Origin: Acanthosepion pharaonis
Lineage: Eukaryota > Mollusca > Cephalopoda > Sepiida > Sepiidae
Assembly: GCA_903632075.3 (NCBI GenBank)
Contig: CAHIKZ030005491.1
Span: forward strand, 1,071,001-1,135,000
Length of the DNA: 64,000 nt
Direction: 5' to 3'
Below the pieces are notes generated by a model. That model did no database searches. It saw only the letters and a list, made by a program, of their open reading frames with translations, and had not been told where the DNA came from. The translations under genes were made by a program, and so were the position numbers. Positions 55,124-64,000 of this stretch are shown here, piece by piece. Numbering within the stretch: the first letter of the stretch is position 1; each line of letters starts with the position of its first letter.

Positions 55124-55702
55124 ATATATATATATATATATATATATATTGAAATATTTCTCAGAGTTAGCCTGCAGAAAAAGACTATGTATAAAAGTAA
55201 AAGACAATAGGAAAACTGTATCATTAGCCAATGCATTTCATTCAGTGTGGACTTCTTCAAGGCAAAAACTAAATGAATTTATTGAAAACAACGTAACTAT
55301 TAACAACAAAAAAAAATGTCCTTAGTAACTAGAAGAATTTAGAAAAATTTAGAAAATGCTATTGTATATTGTCAACTAAAAATTATGTCAAGTACTATCA
55401 AGTGTGGAAATGCCTTTCCTAACAAAATTACTACTCTTCCAAGCAAACATACACAACTGTATCAGGAAATCAAAAGAAAATGGTTGAATCTGTCAACACA
55501 ACAATAAAAACAATATTTCCACACATGATAGTACTTGATGTAATTTTCAGTTGACAATATGAATATAATAGCATTTTGTAAATTCTTCCAGTTGCTAAGG
55601 ACATTTTGTTTTGTTGTTAATAGTTCACATTGAATGAAACACATTGGCTAATAATACAGTTTTCCTAATGTCTTTTACTTATATATATATATATATATAT
55701 AT
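55124..55702. repeat. TA-bounded palindrome of about 530 bp
   Basis: Left arm about 55184-55407 and right arm about 55517-55683 are inverted copies: 'aagacaataggaaaactgta' pairs with 'tacagttttcctaatgtctt', and 'caagtactatcaagtgtgga' with 'tccacacatgatagtacttg'. (TA)n at 55124-55150 and 55679-55702 bound it. The left arm carries an extra segment (about 55250-55350 is partly unmatched). No coding content. Confidence 0.8.
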
Positions 55703-56216
55703 TTGCCCACTCGAATTCCATATATAGACAAATGATAACTCTTTTTTATCAGTGCATTTTGTACCTTGATGGATTTTTCTTTTTACAGATATATTATATT
55801 TATATCTGATTTCCAAGTGGTTCTTCACTTAAGTGTACTGAACAGGCTTAATTCTGCTTAACATTGGTGATAAACAAGAACCGGTACTTTCAATGGGATT
55901 TAATCATATGCACCAGGTTCTGTTAGCATGCCAGAGATAATATCTTCATGGCAGGATTTGGATATTAACAACCCTGCCAGTGTCTAACCATCAGACTAAT
56001 CAAATCGCATTGCAGCACAGGCAGTCTCCAAATGTCTCAACTGCTTCTGGTTATTTGATCAAGGCTCTCTGATACTGGGAGTCCACATTGTATTGTGCAA
56101 GCTGTGAATGGCTGTAAACCATTGTGTAGCTGGTACCATTAGCTTTCAAGAAACCGTCTCATCTACCTGTAACTTTTTGGTGGCCATCCTTCTGCAATGA
56201 TTGGACAGCCATATAT
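55703..56216 (+). repeat. dispersed repeat R, copy 1
   Basis: 55860-56130 contains 'atgggatttaatcatat' (55898) and 'accatcagactaatcaaat' followed by 'ggttatttgatcaaggctct' and 'gtgaatggct.taaaccatt'. The same pieces occur split around LINEs at 57713-57780 and 58885-59105. Confidence 0.65.
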
Positions 56217-56555
56217 TTAGGTGGCATGGTGGAGTAATGGATAGCAGCTTGGATTGAGGAATCGGAAAGCTGAGTTTGAATTTCAGTCGAATCCATTACA
56301 TTCACTTATGTGCTAATACTCTTGGGAAAGGTATTAATCATTTTCTTCTCCCTCCAGCTATAGGTAAATAGCAGGACAGACTGGGTTCTATAGCCTTGGA
56401 TGGCAACTGGTCTAAGAGAAGGACAATTCTGAATCTGAAATCTGCAGAGGGTTGTTTGGGGACCTTGTGGCACGTAATGCACTAGATCTCTGTATTCAAC
56501 CCTTCAAAAAGTCTAGTTGGATCTGCACAAAGCCTTCACCACTATAATCCGAGAT
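56217..56555 (+). mobile_element. SINE1, near full length
   Basis: Head 'ggcatggtggagtaatggat' (56222), B-box-like 'gagtttgaatttcagtcg', core 'cttgggaaaggtattaatca', 'gcaggacagactgggttcta', and the 3' part with 'ggttgtttggggacctt' and 'tctgcacaaagccttcacca'. It then passes into LINE A tail sequence near 56575. Confidence 0.75.
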
Positions 56556-56579
56556 ACGAGTGGGTTGTGGTTTTTAATT

Positions 56580-57216
56580 TTAATTTTTTTTTTTTTTTTT
56601 TTTTTTTAAGCATTTCACCCCAAGCAAGGCGGGAAGCCACTAGGATGCAAGGGGTTACAGAAAATAGGAAGATCAGATAGGAGTGATAGAAGAAAGGATG
56701 AGGGTAGTAGATAGATTAAGACAACTGGAGATGTCGATTGACATTACACTTGAATAGCTGGAGATTATAACTCTCAGGGAAACAGGAGAAGGGAAGAGAG
56801 TTCCACAGGCGAGAGGTGAGACATGAAGCTATTAGAGTAGAAGAGATGGCTACATTTAGGAGTTTTCGACAGTGAAGGGGTGAGAGCGGGATGCCAGCCT
56901 GTAGGGCACTTGAACTCATGAAGTTTGGGAACCAGCGAATGCAGTTCCTCGGAGCAATTTCCATGAAAGTATTTGTAGAACAGACAGAGGGAGGCGACGG
57001 TGCGTCTGTGAGAAAGTGACTGTAGGCGAGACGCCAGGGCAGGGCCAACCATATTGCATATCCGCTTCTGGAGCCTATCAAGAACCCCGGAGGCAAACAG
57101 AAGGGCGCCAGACCATATATGGCAGCAATACTCCATGCAAGGGCGAATTGTGGATTTGTATATCTGGAGGATCGACTCAGGGGAGAAAAACTTCCTAGCG
57201 CGGCTCAGGGAGCCAA
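56580..57216 (-). mobile_element. jockey-like LINE, family A, C-terminus
   Basis: Minus-strand frames, two overlapping because of frameshifts, encode FSPESILQIYKSTIRP-like sequence, MEYCCHIWSGAL, LDRLQKRICNMVGPALASRL, QSLSHRRTVASLCLFYKYFH, GNCSEELHSLVPKLHEFK and LWNSLPFSCFPESYNLQLFK. A poly(T) at 56583-56607 is the poly(A) tail, followed by the signature 'gcatttcaccccaagcaagg'. The 5' end stops at about 57216 against a LINE B tail. Confidence 0.8.
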
Positions 57217-57228
57217 CTTTTAATTTAA

Positions 57229-57712
57229 CCTTTTTTTGTTACAGTAAGGTTCATCTTGTACAAGGCCTGGGGGTCACTCATGGTAGAGGGTTACATTAAG
57301 AGGCAGTTTATACAGATAGAAAGGGGAGATAATGGTTTACCCTAGACTTAAACAGATTAAGATTGTAGTGATCAGGGAACCACCCTCTTAGGAGTCAGTT
57401 CCACAGAGCAGTGGTTTGTAGAAAGAAGCTGTTTGAATGAAATTTACTTCTTGCTGATGGAATACAGAGGGAACGGGGGTGGTTTGCTACAATATAAGTG
57501 TCATGGCGGGACCTAGCTGTGAAGGAAAAAAGGAATGTAGTTTGTTCAAGCACTTTTTATGGTAGTAGTGATAGAGTAACAAGAGGCGCACCACATCCCA
57601 CCTGTGAAAGAGAGGTTGCAAGGTGGAAAATAATTTATCACCCAAAAGAACTCTGAGATGCTTTTGAATTCTATCAAGACTGGAAAATGAGGACTGGCCA
57701 GCGATGAATTAG
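57229..57712 (-). mobile_element. jockey-like LINE, family B, C-terminus
   Basis: The minus strand encodes FIAGQSSFSSLDRIQKHLRV, LLGDKLFSTLQPLFHRWDVV and KLHSFFPSQLG (57710-57510), then a stop-containing remainder and the family B 3' end ('ccaggccttgtacaagatg'). The T-rich 57226-57236 is its poly(A) tail. Family identity follows from the same QKxLR/LFSTLQPL block expected at 2930 onward. Confidence 0.75.
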
Positions 57713-57782
57713 TTTAAATAACAAAGTTATCACTCAACATGGGTAACAGATGAAATAGAGACTGATGCTTTTAATGGGATTT
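57713..57782 (+). repeat. repeat R, left piece of interrupted copy
   Basis: 'taaataacaaagttatcact' and 'gggatttaatcatat' match 59050-59075 and 55898-55915. The copy is interrupted exactly at 'aatcatat' by the LINE A poly(T). Confidence 0.6.
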
Positions 57783-58884
57783 AATCATATTTTTTTAAGC
57801 ATTTCACCCCAAGCAAGGGGGAAACCACTAGCACACAGGGGGTTACAGAGAGTTGGTGCGATTGACATTGCATTTGAATAGTTGGAGATTATAGCTATCA
57901 GGAAAACAGGAAGAGGGGAGGTAGTTCCACAGGTGAGAGGTGCGGGACATGAAGCTATTGGAGTAGAAGAGATGGCTACATTTAACAGTTTCAATAGTAA
58001 AAAGGTATGAACGAGATGCCAGCCTAGTAGAACGCTTAATTTCATGAAGTTTGGGAACCAGCGAAAGCAGCTCCTTGGAGCAGTTACCATGAAAATATTT
58101 GTAAAAAAGACAGAGGGAGGCAACAGCACATCTGTGAGAGAGCGACTGCAGATGAGATGCCAGATCAGACATTGCATATCCGTCTCTGGATCTTATTAAG
58201 AACCTTGAGACAAGCATAAGGGGCACCAGACCATATATGGCAGCAATGCTCCATGCAAGGATGAATGGTTGATTTTTAGATTTGAAGGATCAACTCCGGC
58301 GAGAAAAATTTCCTGACGCGGCACAGAGAGCCAACTTTCCTTGCGGTGGACAAAGATGAACGTCCAGGTTAGTTTTGTCAACAAAACTAGATTTGTTTTT
58401 GAGACAGGAGTAAATTGTAGTGTTGTTCGCTTAGATGTCTACTTGGGAATCTATGATGTCAGGAAGATTGTTGATGAAGATAAGGAACAGAGTAGGGCCT
58501 AGGATGGAGCCTTGGGGAACACCTGCATTCGTGGGATAGGAGCTGGAGGAGAATCCGTTGAGAACGACCTTCAATACATGGTTTGACAGGAATCATTGTA
58601 TTAAGTCAAATAATCGACCTGAAATTCCATAACCCTGAAGCTTGCAAAGAAGGCTGGCATGCCAAACCCTATCAAACGCTTTGAAGATATCAAGAGCCAC
58701 GGCACAAGCTTCTCCGTTATTATGAGGAGCTTGGTAAACAATTTCAGTTATGGCCATAAGCACATCATATGTAGAACGGGCAAAGCAGAAACCATATTGC
58801 TTGTTGGAGAGCAGATTATGGGATGTAAGGTGCTTAACCACTTCAGCGTTGATTAAAGCTTCGAAGACTTTGCTGAAGTGTCTT
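57783..58884 (-). mobile_element. jockey-like LINE, family A, reverse transcriptase to 3' end
   Basis: The minus strand encodes, from 58937 down, ISLMVRHFSKVFEALIN, HNLLSNKQYGFCFARSTYDV, CAVALDIFKAFDRVWHASLL (first catalytic D near 58690), GVPQGSILGPTLFLIFINDL (about 58525-58465), and the catalytic Y/FADD box at about 58436-58420, which reads stop-A-N-N. The C-terminal region (58226-57785) holds LASHLQSLSHRCAVASLCLF, GNCSKELLSLVPKLHEIKR, LWNYLPSSCFPDSYNLQLFK and the 'atttcaccccaagcaagggg' 3' signature. It is the longest A copy and is inactive. Confidence 0.85.
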
Positions 58885-59110
58885 ACCATCAGACTAATCA
58901 AATTGCATGCAGCACAGGCAGTCTCTAAATATCTCAACTGTTTCTGGTTATTTGATCAAGGCTTTCTGATGCCGGACATCCACATTGTGTTGTGCAATCT
59001 GTGAATGGCTATGAACCATTATTACAAACCAGGCAGGTATGGATTGGTTTAAATAACTAAGTTATCACTTAACTGAGGTAACAGTTGAGATAGGGACTGA
59101 TGTACACTGA
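58885..59110 (+). repeat. repeat R, right piece of interrupted copy
   Basis: 'ccatcagactaatcaaattg', 'ggttatttgatcaaggcttt' and 'ggtttaaataactaagttat' match the copy at 55980-56130 and the left piece at 57713. Confidence 0.6.
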
Positions 59111-59372
59111 GACATATCAATGCTTGGGTGAGCTTTATTGGAGGTTTTAAAATTTGGCCTTTAGAAAAGCAAGAACCATTTTGAACAAAGTCCAGAATCT
59201 CTGTCTTAGTTCGAATACTGCTTTTGGTGTTGTCAAAAATTATCAAATCGGTATCTTCTGGCTGTGCCAGATTGAATAATGTCATTGCAAATTGTTTACC
59301 AACTTTCTGCACTAAGGATTCTGATTTTTCTATAATAGACTTAACCATGTGAGAATTGGTAGTTCCAAACAA
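59111..59372 (-). pseudogene. unassigned coding remnant
   Basis: The minus-strand open frame (starting near 59372, running to 59049) has the composition of a real protein (DTDLIIFDNTKSSIRTKTEI, LDFVQNGS), and upstream frames continue it with FGTTNSHMVKS. I cannot assign a family. It may come from a retroelement or a captured gene fragment. The lower end overlaps repeat R. Confidence 0.3.
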
Positions 59373-59865
59373 GAATAAAAATCATGATCTGTGATGGCAA
59401 TGGAACTGTCAATTCCAATTTGGTAACATTTTGAACACACAAAAAGCAAAAACTAATGCTTTTGAAAGGAGACTGAAAGGAAGAATGTTCTCAAGTATTA
59501 AAGAATTTCATCAGCTGATGTCACAGGAAACCCATAAGATGACCTGGTGTGATTCCACGACATGTCACCTGCCAGAAATGAGAGACCAAGATCAATAGAG
59601 GATCGTCTGAAGACAAGTTGGTCTGATTGATATTTTGAAAGGTTCTTTGGAAATCTTTAATTGGAGAAAACTAAAATCTTCCAAATCAACAGAATTCTTT
59701 GCAGCAGAAGATTGTTAGACTAAATGTCAGTGAAAAAAAATTACCTTCATTGGATTGGTAAGACAAAAAATGATTTTGGAATGTAATGTTGAATTGTTGC
59801 TTTTTTTTGGTTTTTGTTTATTCTGCATACAATTTAATCTCTTCTCCACTTAATTCTGATGAATT
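59373..59865. other. no gene recognised
   Basis: Unassigned. The first 100 bp may continue the minus-strand remnant in another frame. Confidence 0.35.
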
Positions 59866-60430
59866 TTTTTTTTCATCATTTCACCCCATGCAAAGCAATA
59901 AAGCCACTTAGACACAAGCAGTTACTGAGTGTGAAACAATAAGAAAAACAGAAACATTATTAAGGAGTGAGAACAATAAAAGAAGAAGAATCGAGAAGAC
60001 AGTAGATAATGATTGACATTGCATTTAAATTTTTGAAGATCAAAGTTGACTGGGAGGCTAATTGGCCTGGAAGAGATTTCCACAGGTGAGAAGTGTGAGA
60101 AAAGAAACTGTCAGCAAAAAGCTCACAGTTACATCTAGCCAATTCAACTGTAAAATGATGAGACCAAGTTGCCAATCTAGCACTGAACTTAAATTCATAA
60201 AGTCTAGGTACCATAGAGGAAAATTCATCCGAACAATTACCATGAAAGTATTTCTAGAAAAGGCACAGAGAAACAACATTACAGTGGTGGGAAAGTAACT
60301 GGAGCTGGGATGCCAGGTCAGGACCATTATCATTGCAGATTCTTTAGATATAATCAAGAAATATATAGCAGGAACACCAAATCATATGTAGCAGCAGTAT
60401 TTGGTGCGTGGATGAATGGTAGACATATTC
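59866..60430 (-). mobile_element. jockey-like LINE, family A, C-terminus
   Basis: The minus strand encodes LQLLSHHCNVVSLCLF-like sequence, KYFHGNCSDEFSSMVPRLYE (60250-60185), FKFSARLATWSHHFTVELAR and NLNAMSIIIYCLLD, with the 3' signature 'catttcaccccatgcaaagc' at 59877. Frameshifted near 60210. Confidence 0.75.
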
Positions 60431-60989
60431 AGTAAAACTAATGTCAGGAATATGCCTGCTTGCATGCATACCTCAGTTTTATAGGCAGGTTCTCATGATA
60501 TTTAATTCACCTTAGTAATTCTATCTTCATAGCAGTGCCAAAGAAGCCAGGTGCAAATAAATGTGAGCTCCATTGAGTAATCAGCTTAAAGAGCCACATG
60601 ACTAAGCTTATAATTAGAATTCTAATGAATACAGCTCTTGGAAGAATTAGATCAGAAATAAGGCAAGGTAAATAGAGTTTTTGTTCAAAATATATAAGAA
60701 TTCTGTCAAAGTAAGCAGTACAAATGCAACAAAACATATTTCATAGATAAGATATAACACAAAAACCTATTTGAACTGTGAAGTAAGCTTGACTTTTATG
60801 GTAAAGATATTAGAATAATCTACAACATTTACTGGAAACAAACTGCCAGCATTTGAACAGGAAATGAATTAAGTAAAATAGAAAGAGTAGGGCAAGGAAT
60901 ATTTTCTCATCAGATTTATTTAATTTATACAGTTAGATGATTCTAAGAGAAGCAGAAGACTTGCTAGGATTTATTATCAGTTTAACTGA
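60431..60989 (+). mobile_element. RTE-class LINE reverse transcriptase fragment
   Basis: From about 60530 the plus strand encodes AVPKKPGANKCELH, SLKSHMTKLIIRILMN, ALGRIRSEIRQGK, then a frameshifted stretch and SSDLFNLYS with ILREAEDLLGFIISL (60905-60985). This order (PKK.GA.., S..SH..K...RI...R, FSPDLFNLYSE) is RTE reverse transcriptase. Many stops; the catalytic segments are eroded. Confidence 0.7.
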
Positions 60990-61370
60990 TTGACTCATTC
61001 ATTTTCTATGGCTTATCAACCTATCGCTGGTTATTTAAAGTCAGAAATATTTCTAGATTGTGAGAATTTTTTTTGAGATTTGGTGATCCAAGTCTTACTA
61101 ATTAATCCATAGTTGGAGGAAGAAGAGCTGGATTCATACCTATTCAAAATTTGATAATCAAACAAGAAATTACAATGTGGATATAAAGTGGATGATCAAT
61201 TCCATATTACAATCAATAAATAAACTTATCTCTCATTTTGTGGTGATGGTAGTTTGTATATATTTATATATCCAGCAAATTTTCTAAAAGACTTGCCTTT
61301 GCCACTAATCAGTATTTGGTTGATTGGTTGATTTGTTTTCTATGGCTTATCAACTCTTTTTTTGAGATAA
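60990..61370 (-). mobile_element. SINE2 tail fragments
   Basis: 60995-61150 (minus) has the SINE2 tail ('ggttatttaaagtcagaaat' on plus), 'caagtcttactaattaatcc' and the start of the core. A second tail start is at 61320-61365 ('tttgttttctatggcttatc'). The part between is unassigned. Confidence 0.55.
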
Positions 61371-61660
61371 TAATGATTTAGTGGTATAAGTTTTACTAAT
61401 TAATCCATAACTGAGGAGAAAAGAGTTGGATTCATACTTTTTCCAAGAGTATTTGCATGTAAGTGAATATAACAAACACAATGGGAATTGTAACTCAGTT
61501 CTTTCCATCATACTGGTCACCCATCAAGTTACTGACCAGGTTTGGACAGGAAAGTGTGAAGAGTTATGATTGCCAATATCCTGAAAGGACATAGTAGTAG
61601 TAGTAGTAGTAGTAGTAGTAGAAGAAGAAGAACTACTACTACTACTACCACCACCACCAT
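61371..61660. mobile_element. SINE2 (minus) joined to RTE 3' end (plus), with triplet repeats
   Basis: 61371-61545 is a minus-strand SINE2 reaching into its 5S-like part ('ggtcacccatcaagttactg', 61512-61531). At about 61545 it joins the RTE 3' end ('gaagagttatgattgccaat', 61558). That end runs into (tag)n, (aag)n, (act)n and (cca)n at 61591-61660. Confidence 0.65.
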
Positions 61661-62105
61661 GGAATTGGAACTAGGCTCTCCAATTAACAATTCCAAGCCA
61701 TTATTCATTACACCACTTGCACATCCAAGCATACAGCAGCTGGTATTCCCAAGCAGTTACCCATCAAAAATACCGACCAAGCTTGGACAGAAAATTGTCG
61801 AGTCATGATTGCCAACATTTTGAAGAGACATGGCACATAGAAGAAGAACAACAACAAGACTGTGTAAATGGATAGCAGAATAGGGTTTAAGAGACAGGAC
61901 AGGAAATTGTGGAGAGCCATCATTGTCAATGTCCTGAAGGGACATGGCACATAGAAGAATGAGTTTGTGTAAATGATTGGAAGAACAGGGTTTAGGAGAG
62001 ATAACAAAAAGATCAAATTTATTAAGAGCTACAAAAGACAGGAAATTGTGGAGAGCCATGATTGCCAATGTCCTGAAAGGACATGAGACATAGACGAAGA
62101 AAAGG
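61661..62105. mobile_element. second SINE2/RTE junction and further RTE 3' ends
   Basis: 61667-61785 repeats the minus SINE2 with 5S-like part ('tggtattcccaagcagttac'). It joins an RTE 3' end at 61786 ('gacagaaaattgtcgagtca'). Two more RTE 3' ends follow, each with 'aggaaattgtggagagccat' (61900 and 62040) and 'gacatggcacatagaag'-type terminus. So four RTE tails are stacked within 550 bp. Confidence 0.7.
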
Positions 62106-64000
62106 AAGAAAACCTCTGTTTCATAATTGATTTCAGATTGAACAGACCTTATCAAAGAGCTGAGCTTGGGCAGACTAAAAAAAATAATGTAAATTATCTT
62201 TTATGTTTCTTTTAGAATAAAAACCAATATTTGGTAACAATGCCTAAAATAAATCTTATGAGAACATTAGTGTCTTTGACAGAATTCCAAGTCATTATTG
62301 ATTACGATTAGACAAATTGTACATATAGGGACTAGTTAGAACTTCATAGAGACTTTGAGGTATTATGGTGATTGTAGTAAGAATGGTAAGTAAGAATGTG
62401 GTGTTTTGGTGTAAGGAATATTGCATAGTTTGTTTGGGTCAGTGATTGTGGCTAGCTAAGTTTAATGTAAGACAAATTGATGACCAGCCTTCCCCAGGCT
62501 CACTTTTGGCCTTGTGTCCCATTTTCTGTTTCATTTCAGAAATAAATATTAGTTGCCTGGTGAATTCTTGTCAGAGTAATTCAAGAATGAACAGACTTTC
62601 TGCTGCCTGGATAATATCTATAAAATAATTTAACAAACTTATTTTCTAAATAGTTAGCATTATGTTCAACATTACACTCTGATTTAACATTTCTCTAACA
62701 AAAAAAAAAGAGAATCTTCACCATTTTTGTGTTCAAAGAATGCATTTACCTCCAAGATGAAGTCATCATTATTTGGAAGAGGAAAAAAAAAACCTAAAGA
62801 AGAAATCATTCCCTATTTTGCTGCTTAGAAAATGTACATTAAACTCCCAACACACACATATGAATAAATAGAAAGAAAGCTTAAATGTCACCCTGAAATC
62901 CTAAGTTTTCTAATTATTGCTTATTCAAATTCCTGACATCTGAGAGGGATTCTTCTCTTGCGATAACATTGTATAATCTTGGTAAAAGCTTTCTGAATAG
63001 GTAATTGATTTGTCTGTCAAATACATTAAAAATTATTCTCTGATTTTGGTGGACTAAAATTCTCAAGTATTTCTGACCTTAGTTTGAGAGAAGTCTTTTT
63101 TGCAATTATTGGTGTATTCATTAATCATAGACTTTCTGGGCATGTTGAATGACCGTAGGGTCTGCAAGTGGGACACACTGCTTTTTAGTGAAAGTCTATT
63201 TTGTTTATAAAAACTAATACAGAGAGAAAAAAAAATGAAAAATATTACATAGTTATATGTCTGATTTTGAAATACAAATTTATTTATAAATTCCTTGAGA
63301 TTTTTAAATATTTTTTAGTCTACAAAGTCTGTTAATAAAATATCTAACCATTTAATATTAAAAAAAAAGAAGTCTACCTCGGGTGACGGTGCCTTAGTTT
63401 TCTTCAAAGTACTTTGGACTTTTAAACTCTTATCCTTGCATCTCAAAAATATCTGCAAAATCATCTTTCATAATCACCATCTGCAGTCTCATTGCATTCT
63501 CTTTAATCTCACCCATGATCTGAAATCTCTTTACTTTCAATGAGGATAACTAGAAGCAACTGTGACTGTCATACCATATAAACAAGAGTGAATCATCCCC
63601 ATTCCCTTTGTATTTCATTAGTAAGGAGGAAGTTCCACTCAGACTGCTTCTTTCAAAGAACTGTTGTATAGTAAAAGGGATAATCAGCTACCTCAAAAAT
63701 GAGTTCGTGTTTTGTGTGTGATCTGCTGAAGAAAAATTAGTAAAAAGTAGTTAGCAAAAATCTACTTTAAGGACCAGAATCTATGCTAATGTTCTTTCCT
63801 CCCCTGAATGACATGACCACTCAAAAAAATCTCTCTGTGAATAAAAGCCGTTGTTTTTCATTTTTGCTGGTGAGAAGTGAAGGTTGGATTTGTGACCCCA
63901 TTTTGTTGTTTCTACATTGCTTCTTGGATTGTTATGATGTATTTTTTGGTAGCAACTGTCAGAAAAGCACCTTCATTTATGGATTGCTTATGCTCAGTAA
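62106..64000. other. no gene or named repeat recognised
   Basis: AT-rich, largely without the LINE/SINE families seen elsewhere. 62495-62525 has 'tggccttgtgtcccattttc', similar to 21550-21572 beside the U2-like repeat. Short A runs at 62700, 62786, 63226 and 63360. No open frame with recognisable domain on either strand. Confidence 0.45.

Overview
The window looks like repeat-dense, AT-rich nuclear DNA of a metazoan. The best fit is a cephalopod mollusc, probably an octopus: it carries tRNA-headed SINEs with a shared central core, many RTE-class and jockey-class LINE pieces, mariner relics and dozens of long (TA)n tracts. The taxon is inferred from repeat style and needs an alignment to confirm. 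I found no convincing host protein-coding gene, no rRNA or tRNA gene and no CRISPR array. The stretch is best read as intergenic or deep-intronic DNA. The only host-exon candidate is a 43-nt segment with good splice-like borders at 40260-40302, held at low confidence.

Protein-coding signal comes almost entirely from broken transposable elements. DNA-transposon relics are four mariner-type transposases (1237-1990 minus, 6480-6845 minus, 12435-13165 plus, 21565-21955 minus), a mariner C-terminus with its terminal repeat (42846-43066 plus), a Tc1-like element with both ends (32985-33582) and a Helitron helicase (43845-44430 minus). Retroelements are RTE-class LINEs (20300, 25430, 29455-30480, 34915, 35690, 38085-39350, 47956, 49547, 51426-52315, 60490, 61556-62105), two jockey-like LINE families (A: 27945, 28390, 31060, 41275, 45440, 50660, 51100, 52385, 56580, 57783, 59866; B: 2460, 31845, 41895, 57229), a further LINE family called C here (22485, 37745), and two GIY-YIG domains of Penelope-like elements (6846 plus, 40739 minus). 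Every coding piece has stops, frameshifts or truncation. Two reverse transcriptases have a visibly damaged catalytic box.

Non-coding repeats make up most of the rest. SINE1 has a tRNA-like head. SINE2 appears to be a chimera with a 5S rRNA-like head joined to a tRNA-like region. SINE3 ends in a conserved tail and occurs as inverted dimers. Two dispersed repeats contain a segment matching the 5' region of U2 snRNA. A set of palindromes and long inverted-repeat elements is bounded on one or both sides by (TA)n tracts (751-1075, 13900-14385, 14891-16376, 18953-19340, 54663-54905, 55124-55702). Tandem arrays lie at 23540-24245 (110 bp) and 26072-26190 (26 bp), with a pyrimidine-rich array at 49995-50600.

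Several loci record nested insertion: a SINE3 dimer inside an RTE LINE at 51519-51797, LINEs A and B stacked at 56580-58884 inside another repeat, and a SINE1 splitting a dispersed repeat at 44380-45060. The most interesting themes are the TA-bounded palindromes and the 5S-tRNA chimeric SINE. No multi-gene functional system is visible.
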